A stretch of DNA of 64,000 nucleotides from Salinisphaera sp040361255 (GTDB lineage: Bacteria > Pseudomonadota > Gammaproteobacteria > Nevskiales > Salinisphaeraceae). Each line of letters starts with the position of its first letter. The first letter of the stretch is position 1. The position numbers and the translations under genes were made by a program. Below, in pieces: positions 45,571-52,804 of the stretch. The notes beneath the pieces are model-generated. The model saw only the letters and a program-made list of their open reading frames with translations, was not told the origin of the DNA and did no database searches. The stretch covers positions 55,098-119,097 of the forward strand of contig NZ_APNG01000014.1 in the NCBI RefSeq assembly GCF_040361255.1. Reading direction: 5' to 3'.

Positions 45571-45960
45571 ATGACATTAGCTAAACGCGAGTCGAACGTC
45601 GATATCGCTAGGCGTATCGAGCGCAACGCCCGCAGCCTTAATGAGCTAGATCTCAAAGTAGACGAAACTGAAAAGAGAACCAGCAGGGATTTGGTTAATT
45701 TTCTTCTCCATTCTGTTATAGGCCAAACTCAGCCTAAACGGAATTTGGGAGAAGATGCCAGCGCTGTTCGTAAAGCGACAAGGCTCATACTCGAGGCTTC
45801 TGACGACGGCACGCTTTCAAAAGACGAAGCTGATGCAGTCATACAATTCATAGCCGAAGGTTTCGCGCAGAGAAGGATTGACAACGTTTTTGATAGGCTT
45901 TCGTCGTTCGATAACCCTCATTGGTTTATAGCTACATCGAAATCCTCATATGAGCGATGA
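45571..45960 (+). CDS. Islet protein 1, soluble, unknown
   Basis: A 129-residue charged protein without signal peptide or membrane span. The N-terminal half is helical (RIERNARSLNELDLKVDETE), followed by DLVNFLLHSVIGQ and a C-terminal part (LILEASDDGTLSKDEADAVI; FIAEGFAQRRIDNVFDRL). I recognise no family; DDGTLSKDEAD resembles an EF-hand-like acidic loop but lacks the full pattern. An AGAGG ribosome-binding site precedes the ATG. Base composition is unlike the surroundings. It overlaps the next gene by 11 bases, so the two probably work as a pair. Confidence 0.65.
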   Translation: MTLAKRESNVDIARRIERNARSLNELDLKVDETEKRTSRDLVNFLLHSVIGQTQPKRNLGEDASAVRKATRLILEASDDGTLSKDEADAVIQFIAEGFAQRRIDNVFDRLSSFDNPHWFIATSKSSYER

Positions 45961-46462
45961 AGACGAAAAAGAAAATACGCGGACCCAAGGATCCGCAGAT
46001 AGCGCCAAAAACGGTTCGGCAGAAGCGGACGATCGAAATGATGGTGCTAGCCAATCGAAGATAAGTTCGCCAGGCGAGCTTGAGTCAGCTATAGAGAAGC
46101 TGAAGCGGGATAAGCCCGAACAAGTTACTGAGATAATGGCGATGATGGGGCAAGGCCCTATGCCAAATCCGATTCATCAGAAGATGAACGAGAGCCATGT
46201 GACTCAGGTGCTTGATCTCGCGGCGAATCATGACGAACGCGAATACAACCTTCATAAACAGCGCGAAGGCAATAAGCAATCCGATGCAACATCAAATCGG
46301 CGCTATGGATTCGCTGCGCTCTTGGTCGGCGTTGTGTTATTTGCTTATATTCTTTTCCTGTTCAAAAATCAACCGGACATTCTAGTTCCAATCATAACTG
46401 GCTTAGGCGGTGTCCTCGGCGGCTTCCTAGGCGGATGGGGTATTGGTCGTCGACATGAGTAA
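45950..46462 (+). CDS. Islet protein 2, two-span membrane protein, unknown
   Basis: A 170-residue protein. The first 60 residues are polar and disordered (Asp/Glu/Ser/Asn-rich), then a helical region (AIEKLKRDKPEQVTEIMAMM; GPMPNPIHQKMNESHVTQVL), then two membrane helices (YGFAALLVGVVLFAYILFLF and ILVPIITGLGGVLGGFLGGW) with an Arg-rich tail. The layout, with a GPxPxP-like segment and His-containing helix before two C-terminal spans, recalls DUF2335-type phage and island proteins, but I cannot confirm homology. It is translationally coupled to islet protein 1; a membrane effector with a soluble partner is one possibility. Confidence 0.65.
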   Translation: MSDEDEKENTRTQGSADSAKNGSAEADDRNDGASQSKISSPGELESAIEKLKRDKPEQVTEIMAMMGQGPMPNPIHQKMNESHVTQVLDLAANHDEREYNLHKQREGNKQSDATSNRRYGFAALLVGVVLFAYILFLFKNQPDILVPIITGLGGVLGGFLGGWGIGRRHE

Positions 46463-46484
46463 CGGTCAGTACAGTTATTGACAG

Positions 46485-46504
46485 TCGAGTCCTGCCGGGC
46501 CCAC
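46485..46504 (+). repeat. Right direct repeat (attR-like)
   Basis: Exact copy of the tRNA segment 45387-45406; the sequence diverges immediately after it (AG instead of CA), so it does not rebuild a complete CCA end. No tRNA 5' part is present here. Confidence 0.88.
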
Positions 46505-46560
46505 AGTTGCCTTCGATGCGCTGACCGTGGGTGACTATCGCCGCAGACGGCGCACACTCG

Positions 46561-46576
46561 CCCCCCCCCCCCCCCC
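46561..46576. repeat. 16-base poly-C tract
   Basis: An uninterrupted run of 16 C between the right islet repeat and the 3' end of the MocR gene. It is non-coding in the annotation given here. Long homopolymers are prone to slippage in cells and in sequencing. Confidence 0.9.
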
Positions 46577-46619
46577 TTGGCGATTTATCCGCCACGGGGC
46601 CGCGCGACTTGAGCGCAGG

Positions 46620-48059
46620 TCAGCCATCCAGCGCCGTTTTCAGTTCATCGACCCAACAGTCGGCCTCGGCTTGCGATGCGATGTTGGTGAAGCCGAGCAA
46701 TAGGCCACAGGCACAGCTGGGGCCATCGAACCAGGCAGACAGGGCCTGCAGCGCCAAACCGTGACGGCGTGCGCGGTCGGCCATGTCGATATCGCTGCGG
46801 TGGCCTTTGGGCCGCGCAAGCAGATGCATGCCGCCGGCCTGGGGTTCGACATGCAGGCGATCGCTCAGCCGGGTTGCGAGCGCTTGTATGAGATAGCCTC
46901 TGCGCTGCGCGTACAGGCTGCGCATACGCTTGAGATGACGCGCGAAATGCCCCTCGGCCATGAAATCGGCCAACGCGGCTTGTGGCAATTGCGGACACCC
47001 GTGACCGGCATCATCGAGCGTGCGGCGAAAACGGGCGACTTGCGACGGCGGCACCACGAGATAGGCCAATCGTAGCCCGGGAAAGAGCACCTTGCTGAAC
47101 GTACCGGCATAGAGCACCCGCCCATCGCGATCCAGGCTTTTCAGCGCCGGCAGCGGGCGGCCCTGATAACGATACTCACTGTCGTAGTCGTCCTCGATAA
47201 TCCAGGCGTCGTTATCGTTGGCCCATGCCAGTAAGGCCAGTCGCCGGGCCAGCGCCAGCGATACGCCCGTTGGGCTCTGATGCGATGGCGTGACGACGGC
47301 GAAACGCGCCTGCGGGGCCTGGCGCCGGCCGGCCGTGACATCCAGACCGTCCTCATCCACCGCGACCGGCACCGGTATGACGCCGGCGGCGCGCAACGCA
47401 TTGCGGGCTTTGAAATAACCGGGCTCCTCGAACCAGCCGTGGTCTCCCGAGCGCAGCACTGTACAGCAGATAATCCGCAGCGCCTCACAGTAGCCGCCAG
47501 TAATAATGATTTGATCGGGGCTGCAATCGATGCCGCGTGATACGCCCAGATAGGCGGCCAGCGCATGTCGCAAGGCGTAATGCCCCTGCGGATCGGGATA
47601 GGCAAGCGTGGCCGGCGTGCTGGCTTTGAGCTGCCGCGTCATCAGGCGTTGCCACAGCCGCGTCGGCACTGCGTCCAGCGCGGGCAGCCCGAGCTGAAAG
47701 GGGCTTGGCGAACGCTCAGCCACAGTCGATGCCTGGCCGGCCGGGGTCGATTCGTCCCAATGCGCGGGCGCGATCCGCGCCGCAATCAAGGCCGGCGAAA
47801 CCACGGTGCCGGCCGCGCCGCGGGTCAACAAATAGCCCTCGCTAATCAACGTCTGATACGCCAGTTCGACGGTGCCACGCGACAGATTCAATGCGCTGGC
47901 CAGGCTACGGATGGAGGGCACACGATCGCCGGGTCGAAACCGACCGGCTGCAATCGCGTCTCGAAAGCGATGGTAGAGCTGTCGATGCAGCGGCGTGGCC
48001 AACGCGCGGTCGGTTTGCAGAGATGGATGCATACGGATGTCCCAGTCCGATTGGCGCAT
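46620..48059 (-). CDS. MocR/PdxR-like GntR-aminotransferase regulator
   Basis: A 479-residue fusion of an N-terminal GntR winged helix (LYHRFRDAIAAGRFRPGDRV; SIRSLASALNLSRGTVELAY) and a class I aminotransferase-like PLP domain. The PLP-binding Lys sits in AGTFSKVLFPGLRLAYL, with PDPQGHYALRHALAAYLGVS and IIEDDYDSEYRYQGRPLPAL also conserved. Such regulators bind PLP or its amino-acid adduct and usually control the divergent gene, here the GNAT-flavoprotein-AhpD set starting at 48123. The start could also be the ATG nine codons later. Confidence 0.9.
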   Translation of the reverse strand: MRQSDWDIRMHPSLQTDRALATPLHRQLYHRFRDAIAAGRFRPGDRVPSIRSLASALNLSRGTVELAYQTLISEGYLLTRGAAGTVVSPALIAARIAPAHWDESTPAGQASTVAERSPSPFQLGLPALDAVPTRLWQRLMTRQLKASTPATLAYPDPQGHYALRHALAAYLGVSRGIDCSPDQIIITGGYCEALRIICCTVLRSGDHGWFEEPGYFKARNALRAAGVIPVPVAVDEDGLDVTAGRRQAPQARFAVVTPSHQSPTGVSLALARRLALLAWANDNDAWIIEDDYDSEYRYQGRPLPALKSLDRDGRVLYAGTFSKVLFPGLRLAYLVVPPSQVARFRRTLDDAGHGCPQLPQAALADFMAEGHFARHLKRMRSLYAQRRGYLIQALATRLSDRLHVEPQAGGMHLLARPKGHRSDIDMADRARRHGLALQALSAWFDGPSCACGLLLGFTNIASQAEADCWVDELKTALDG

Positions 48060-48122
48060 CTTGGCTCTGTTATCCAGGTCATGTCGAGCCTAATCTGCCT
48101 GCGCCAGTACAGGAGCCCGCCC

Positions 48123-48638
48123 GTGACCGAATTTCATATCGCCGAAGTCACCCGCGAACAGGATTGCCAGCGTTGCTTTGCCGTGATGCGTCAATTACGC
48201 CCGCATTTGACGAACGCGCCCGCCTTCGCCGCCCAAGTGCTACGCCAGATGGCGCATGACTATCGTCTGATCGCTGCCTGGCGCGAGGCGAACCCAGTCG
48301 GCCTGATCGGCTACCGATACCAGGAAAATCTGATGAACGGACGGTTCCTGTTCGTCGACGATCTCGTGGTATGCGCGAAGGCGCGCCGTAGCCATATCGG
48401 TGGGCATCTACTCGACGTTGTCCGCCGAGAGGCCCGCGCAGCCGGCTGCCGACAACTGGTGCTGGATACCGGCCTGGGCATGGCACTGGCACAGCGCTTT
48501 TATTTTCGCCAGGGCATGCTCACCCGCAGCATCGGTTTCTATCAGGATCTGGACAACCACGCATGGGCTGCACCCTGTTCGTTCACGCCAGCCCGCACGG
48601 CGCCGCAGCGCAGGGCTATCGACTCGCAACCGAAATAG
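48123..48638 (+). CDS. GNAT-family N-acetyltransferase
   Basis: A 171-residue acetyltransferase. The acetyl-CoA-binding signature is FVDDLVVCAKARRSHIGGHL followed by LLDVVRREARAAGCRQLVLD and a C-terminal AQRFYFRQGMLTRSIGFYQD. The GTG at 48123 has an AGGAG ribosome-binding site seven bases upstream and is preferred over an ATG at 48081. The last 25 codons run past the fold and overlap the next gene by 76 bases. The substrate is unknown; the divergent MocR gene suggests an amine or amino-acid-like compound. Confidence 0.82.
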   Translation: MTEFHIAEVTREQDCQRCFAVMRQLRPHLTNAPAFAAQVLRQMAHDYRLIAAWREANPVGLIGYRYQENLMNGRFLFVDDLVVCAKARRSHIGGHLLDVVRREARAAGCRQLVLDTGLGMALAQRFYFRQGMLTRSIGFYQDLDNHAWAAPCSFTPARTAPQRRAIDSQPK

Positions 48639-49168
48639 GCGAGCGCATCGCACGTTACGAGCCCAGTGCCGTCCGGATCGAACGCGACCTCACCGCCCCT
48701 GCCTTGCCGCCGATCGATGCCGATTACGCGCAGGCGGTCACCGGCAATGCAAGCCACGACGATGCGCGTTTTCGCGTATCCGAGCAGTTGATTGGCGAGC
48801 TCGAGCGCAGCGATCGGCTGATAATCACCCTACCCATGCACAATTTCACCGTGCCCGCGGCCTTCAAGCTGTGGGTCGACTACGTGGTTCGGATCAATCG
48901 CAGCTTTGCCGCTACCGCCGAAGGTAAAGTCGGACTGCTGGCGGACCGGCCGACCACGATCCTCGTCAGTTCGGGCGGCGTTCATCGCGGTCAGGACGCA
49001 TTTCAGCCGGATTTTCTATCGCCCTACCTGCGCCAGGTACTGGCCACCATCGGCATCACCGATATCGGCTTTCATTATCTGCAAGGCCTGACGGCCGGCC
49101 AATCGCGGCGCGTCACAGCGATCAATGCGGCTCGCGTACAGCTGCGCACAAACGGGCTACTGGACTAG
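48563..49168 (+). CDS. NAD(P)H-dependent FMN oxidoreductase (AzoR-like)
   Basis: A flavodoxin-fold quinone/azo reductase-type protein of 201 residues. The start TLFVHASPHGAAAQGYRLAT resembles the phosphate-binding loop of AzoR (usual form SPRxxxSxS, altered here), and ADRLIITLPMHNFTVPAAFK in the form DRLIITLPMHNFTVPAAFKL, WVDYVVRINRSF and ILVSSGGVHRG are typical of the family. The gene begins inside the GNAT frame, so translation is presumably coupled. It may detoxify quinones or electrophiles. Confidence 0.85.
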   Translation: MGCTLFVHASPHGAAAQGYRLATEIGERIARYEPSAVRIERDLTAPALPPIDADYAQAVTGNASHDDARFRVSEQLIGELERSDRLIITLPMHNFTVPAAFKLWVDYVVRINRSFAATAEGKVGLLADRPTTILVSSGGVHRGQDAFQPDFLSPYLRQVLATIGITDIGFHYLQGLTAGQSRRVTAINAARVQLRTNGLLD

Positions 49169-49207
49169 CGCTCTGAACCTTTTCATTCCACACCCAGGAG
49201 TTTGACC

Positions 49208-49639
49208 ATGACCACACCCCGCCTTCCATACAACGAGCTGTCACCCGGTGCCTATCAGGGTTTTCTACACAGCAAGAAAGCCCTGGAGAAAAGCCCGCTG
49301 GGTGCCGGTTTGATCGAGCTGATCAACTTACGCGTGTCGCAGATCAACGGCTGTGCCTACTGCACGCAACTGCACGCCGGTCTGCTACGCCAACGCGGCC
49401 TCGACGATGCCAAGATCGATAGCCTGGCCGGCTGGCGTGTAAGCGATCGATTCACCGAGCGCGAACGCGCCGCCCTCACCTGGGCCGAATCCCTGACCCA
49501 CGTCGCCGAAACCGCCGCGCCCGATGCGGCCTACCAACCGCTGGCAACACACTTCGACGATACCGAGATCTCGGATCTGACGTTTGCCGTGGCGCTGATG
49601 AACGCGTTCAATCGGCTCGCCGTCGGCATGCGGATTTAA
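49208..49639 (+). CDS. AhpD/carboxymuconolactone decarboxylase-family protein
   Basis: A 143-residue alkylhydroperoxidase-like protein. The redox motif NGCAYCTQLHAGLLRQRG contains the CxxC pair and the nearby His, and the family helix LIELINLRVSQI precedes it. An AGGAG ribosome-binding site lies eight bases before the ATG. Members reduce peroxides or act as small disulfide oxidoreductases; pairing with GNAT and MocR genes is recurrent in proteobacteria. Confidence 0.88.
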   Translation: MTTPRLPYNELSPGAYQGFLHSKKALEKSPLGAGLIELINLRVSQINGCAYCTQLHAGLLRQRGLDDAKIDSLAGWRVSDRFTERERAALTWAESLTHVAETAAPDAAYQPLATHFDDTEISDLTFAVALMNAFNRLAVGMRI

Positions 49640-49670
49640 GCCGCTGACGAGCGCTGCTACAAAAGGCCGA

Positions 49671-50033
49671 TTAATGTTTCGCTACGCGTGCCGTGAGCGC
49701 GTTTGTATGCCCGGTCGTGCGTGCCAAGGTGCTCGCAGCGCGCGTACGGGCCGGATAACGGCCAGACGAGCTCAGATGACGCTGCCAGTACTCGCGCGCG
49801 GGGTCACTGAACCACTCGCGCGGCGCGGTACTAAATACCCAGGCCAGATAATCGCGACCGGCCAGATCGACCAGTTCGCATACATCACGATAGGTGCCCG
49901 CACTCATCACCCGCGCAGCGATGCGCTCGGCCAGCTCGGTATCGCCGAGACGATCTGCCGGAAAATACTTCTGTGCCATTGCACCGAGAAAGGCGCATAA
50001 CGCATCGGGGTGGTGTTCGATAGCCGTGATCAT
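49671..50033 (-). CDS. Hypothetical protein, small, soluble
   Basis: A 120-residue protein I do not recognise. Helical N-terminal half (HHPDALCAFLGAMAQKYFPA; GDTELAERIAARVMSAGTYR) followed by DLAGRDYLAWVFSTAPREWF and a basic C-terminal tail. No signal peptide or membrane span. The ATG at 50033 is chosen because GGAGG lies eight bases upstream; the frame continues five codons to a GTG. It converges with the AhpD-like gene. Confidence 0.55.
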   Translation of the reverse strand: MITAIEHHPDALCAFLGAMAQKYFPADRLGDTELAERIAARVMSAGTYRDVCELVDLAGRDYLAWVFSTAPREWFSDPAREYWQRHLSSSGRYPARTRAASTLARTTGHTNALTARVAKH

Positions 50034-50048
50034 GTTCGTTGCCTCCAC

Positions 50049-50445
50049 GAGGAACAGGTTTGCAGGTCGAACGCGCGGCTCATGGTCGCGGGGCGCGGCC
50101 GGTCGCTGCGTCGAGTGCCCGCTAGACTGCGCCGTCCAGGTGACAGGCAGGCGACAGATCGAAGATTATTTGAACAAGACAGCCTGGCGAAAAAACGCAG
50201 GCTCTCGCTTCGGATAATTAGCCCGTTTTTTCAACGCCTTGGCGCTAGACGCCGCCGCGGGTTCTTACTGCCGTCATCCTTGCGAAACGACGGCACATAC
50301 ACCCCGACCCACCCGGCAACGGGGATGATTCGTGGCCATGAGGGAAAGGTAAACAAGGCGCCAGTGCAGGACTTGCGATCCGGGCCTTGCCTTGGCGGGC
50401 AATTGCCTGGCCGCCGCTCAGCCGCCCTGCAACGCAGCATGCATT
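50049..50445. other. Intergenic region, nothing identified
   Basis: About 400 bases between two small minus-strand genes. Frames crossing it have low-complexity Arg/Pro translations. I see no terminator, RNA gene or repeat that I can support. Confidence 0.5.
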
Positions 50446-50670
50446 TCAGGCGCTTTTCGACAACGCGTTCGGCTGGCCGAAGTTGCGTTCGGTTTCGATC
50501 GCACCCTGCGCGTCTTCGATACGAACCACGCTGGGACGGTGACCGCTGGCCAGATCCATGGCTCGGGCGATGGCGTTGTCGCGGCAGCGATAGCCGCGAA
50601 CGGCACGGTGCATCCCCACCTGCTCGACATACCAATATGCGCGATTGCGCAAAACCCGAAATACCTGCAT
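50446..50670 (-). CDS. Small DUF2188-like protein
   Basis: A 74-residue protein starting QVFRVLRNRAYWYVEQVG, with a central CRDNAIARAMDLASGHRPSV and ending near VVRIEDAQGAIETERNFG. The pattern (aromatic-W-V-x, then an A-rich helix, then V-x-I-x-D-x-x-G-x-I) resembles small DUF2188-type proteins. GGGAGG lies four bases upstream of the ATG at 50670, which supports the start within a longer frame. Function unknown. Confidence 0.5.
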   Translation of the reverse strand: MQVFRVLRNRAYWYVEQVGMHRAVRGYRCRDNAIARAMDLASGHRPSVVRIEDAQGAIETERNFGQPNALSKSA

Positions 50671-50914
50671 AGCGCCTCCCGATGGTGCACCACAGCAACG
50701 GACGTAGATGATAACCAGAGGCGGTCCTCCGTACAACTACGTAAGCCATACGTCTATGACACCGCTGTGCCGTGTTGCAGCGAGGCAGCCCGACTCGCGC
50801 TTCTGGCAACCGATCTGGCCTGCCAACGCGCAGGAAGGTTACGCCGCGCGTCTGTACCGGGGCCCGCGGTGCACATCCGCGCACCAAACCGGCCACCCTC
50901 CCCGATCGGGTTGG

Positions 50915-51778
50915 CTAGCGGTTGGGGCGTTGCAGTACCAACAGCGGATCGATACGGGTGGAAAACCAGGTCATGCCCCAGTGCAGATGTGGGCCCGTCG
51001 CCCGTCCGGTCGCACCGACTTCGCCGATGATATCGCCCTGGGCCACGGTATCGCCCACGGCGACATCGAGCTTGGACAGGTGCAGAAAATTCGAGCCCAC
51101 GCCATAGCCGTGGTCGATGAGAATGGTGCCGCCGGTAAGATACAAGTCCGGTTCCGCCAGCACCACGGTGCCAGCGGCAGGCGCTTTGACCGGCGTGCCC
51201 GTGGCCACGGCGATATCCATGCCGGAATGCGCCGAGCCGGGGGTGCCGTTGTAGACACGCTGATTTCCGAACCGGCCACTGATCCGGCCGCGCACGGGCC
51301 AGATGAAGTGTTCGGCAAAGCCAAGACCGTGATTACTATGCGCCCGCGCGGCGGTCACTTTCTGCTGCTCACGCGCGATTCTTGCGGCGATTTCCGGCGG
51401 CGGCGACACGGTTTTGGGGGGTACGCCGTTAATACGTTCGACCGGCCAGTCTCGGGGACGAATTTCAATCGAGACCTTACTTTCGTCGGCGTCGGGCGGT
51501 GTCACCCGAACACGGGCAACCCCCGATGCATCACGCCCAATACCGAAGACCACCGTGCCGTAGTCGGTCACATCGAGCTGGCGGCCGTCGTAAACCACCC
51601 GACTGCCGGGCGGCACGCGGCCATAAACCAGCGCGCCTTGCTGGACGTGGGCCGGGAACACGGTTTCGCTCGCCGGCGCGGCCCAGGCAAGTGTGGCGTA
51701 GAGCAGACTGATCAGCAGACCGGCCAGAAGACCGACTATCGCAGGCCGTTTCTTAGTCTTCGAAGTCGTCGATTTCAT
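50915..51778 (-). CDS. M23-family peptidoglycan endopeptidase (LytM-type)
   Basis: An exported metallopeptidase of about 287 residues. The signal peptide or anchor IVGLLAGLLISLLYATLAWA is followed by a beta-rich domain (about 35-115) and the C-terminal LytM fold. Zinc ligands are in SAHSGMDIAVATG (His, Asp) and GPHLHWGMTW (HxH), and the intervening His is in NFLHLSKLDV; all are present, so it should be active on cross-links. ATG codons at 51778 and 51790 are both possible starts. Confidence 0.9.
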   Translation of the reverse strand: MKSTTSKTKKRPAIVGLLAGLLISLLYATLAWAAPASETVFPAHVQQGALVYGRVPPGSRVVYDGRQLDVTDYGTVVFGIGRDASGVARVRVTPPDADESKVSIEIRPRDWPVERINGVPPKTVSPPPEIAARIAREQQKVTAARAHSNHGLGFAEHFIWPVRGRISGRFGNQRVYNGTPGSAHSGMDIAVATGTPVKAPAAGTVVLAEPDLYLTGGTILIDHGYGVGSNFLHLSKLDVAVGDTVAQGDIIGEVGATGRATGPHLHWGMTWFSTRIDPLLVLQRPNR

Positions 51779-52031
51779 GGCTATCGGCATCTCATGACAG
51801 GCCTGCCGGCGCACGAACGCACATCGCCCGTACGCGTCGTGTTCGCCTGGCGCTAGCTAGGTTGGGTCTATGCACCGGCGCGCCCATCGGTCATCCCGTC
51901 GGGCGACAGGTGGCGTTTATTGACGATATCGCGACCAAAAACCTCGTCGCCTGTCGGTTTCGGGTTTCACAGCCGCGGGCCGCGCCGTCGATCCTATATG
52001 AAGCCGCCGCTGGCCGCGACGAACGCAGCCT

Positions 52032-52781
52032 TCAGGCACGCCCCTGCGGCAAGGCGACCGCACACAACGACTCGGCAAATTCGCTCAGGCGGATGGTGCA
52101 GCGTTCGATATTGGAGTACTGATTGAGCTCTTCCTCGATATAGGCCATGGCATTGCGCACCAGCGTATCGGCCTCGAGGATTTCGTATTCCGGTTCGAGC
52201 TCGCGCTCCTGGGGGCCCACGGTAAGCAGGCCGAGCGAATACATATGGGCAATGAAGTTCGGCACCTGGGCACGCAAGAGCACCCCGGCTTCCTTGCCGA
52301 CGCTGGAGGCATACGACAGCACCCGCGTGCTCGCAAGCCCCGGCAGCGAGCCGGCATTCACATGCACCATCGGCCAGGTACTGCCGTCGGCCATGAGCAC
52401 GAGAATACGCGCCTGCGACGGGTTGAGCTGGCGCAACAGGCGCACGTAAAAATCCTGTTCGATCGCCTGTTGATCGGTCCCGCGCGAGGCATCCAGCAGC
52501 TCGGCGAAAATCTGGGCTGGCAGCGTATCGCTGTTGGGGCTGGAGTTGCCCAGCGGATCGGCGGGACGAATCCCGGCGCGATCCAGGCGCTCACCCAGAC
52601 TTTTCAGCGCCCGGTATTCGGCCCGGCGCAGCGCACGAATGCCCGCTCCAGCGACCGGGCGGCGGCCCAGCCAGAGCGCGGTGCGGCGTAGCAAATGCAA
52701 CGGCAACGGCGCGGTGTCTTCCGCCTCGAATTCGGGCGCAAACGCGTCGTAGCGCTGCTGTTCATAATCGTATTGATTCAC
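52032..52781 (-). CDS. Abi-alpha/DUF4393-like protein
   Basis: A 249-residue soluble protein. After a polar start, a helical region contains RALRRAEYRALKSLGERLDR, then IFAELLDASRGTDQQAIEQD, LLRQLNPSQARILVLMAD and NFIAHMYSLGLLTVGP, an order and spacing that resemble the Abi-alpha (DUF4393) family, some of whose members come from abortive-infection loci. No enzymatic motif. The GTG at 52781 is chosen because AGGAG lies five bases upstream. It lies 23 bases after the DUF445 gene. A defence role is not shown. Confidence 0.65.
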   Translation of the reverse strand: MNQYDYEQQRYDAFAPEFEAEDTAPLPLHLLRRTALWLGRRPVAGAGIRALRRAEYRALKSLGERLDRAGIRPADPLGNSSPNSDTLPAQIFAELLDASRGTDQQAIEQDFYVRLLRQLNPSQARILVLMADGSTWPMVHVNAGSLPGLASTRVLSYASSVGKEAGVLLRAQVPNFIAHMYSLGLLTVGPQERELEPEYEILEADTLVRNAMAYIEEELNQYSNIERCTIRLSEFAESLCAVALPQGRA

Positions 52782-52804
52782 GGGGTCTCCTTGGCGAACC
52801 GAAC

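Noticed and set aside
46485..46504. Second tRNA gene at the right repeat
   Set aside because: Only the last 20 bases of the tRNA are present; no D-arm or anticodon arm upstream, so it is an att-like repeat.
50231..50896. 221-codon minus-strand frame and the overlapping plus-strand frame at 50392-51030
   Set aside because: Arg/Pro-rich translations; the 74-residue gene in another frame has a better start signal and a plausible fold.
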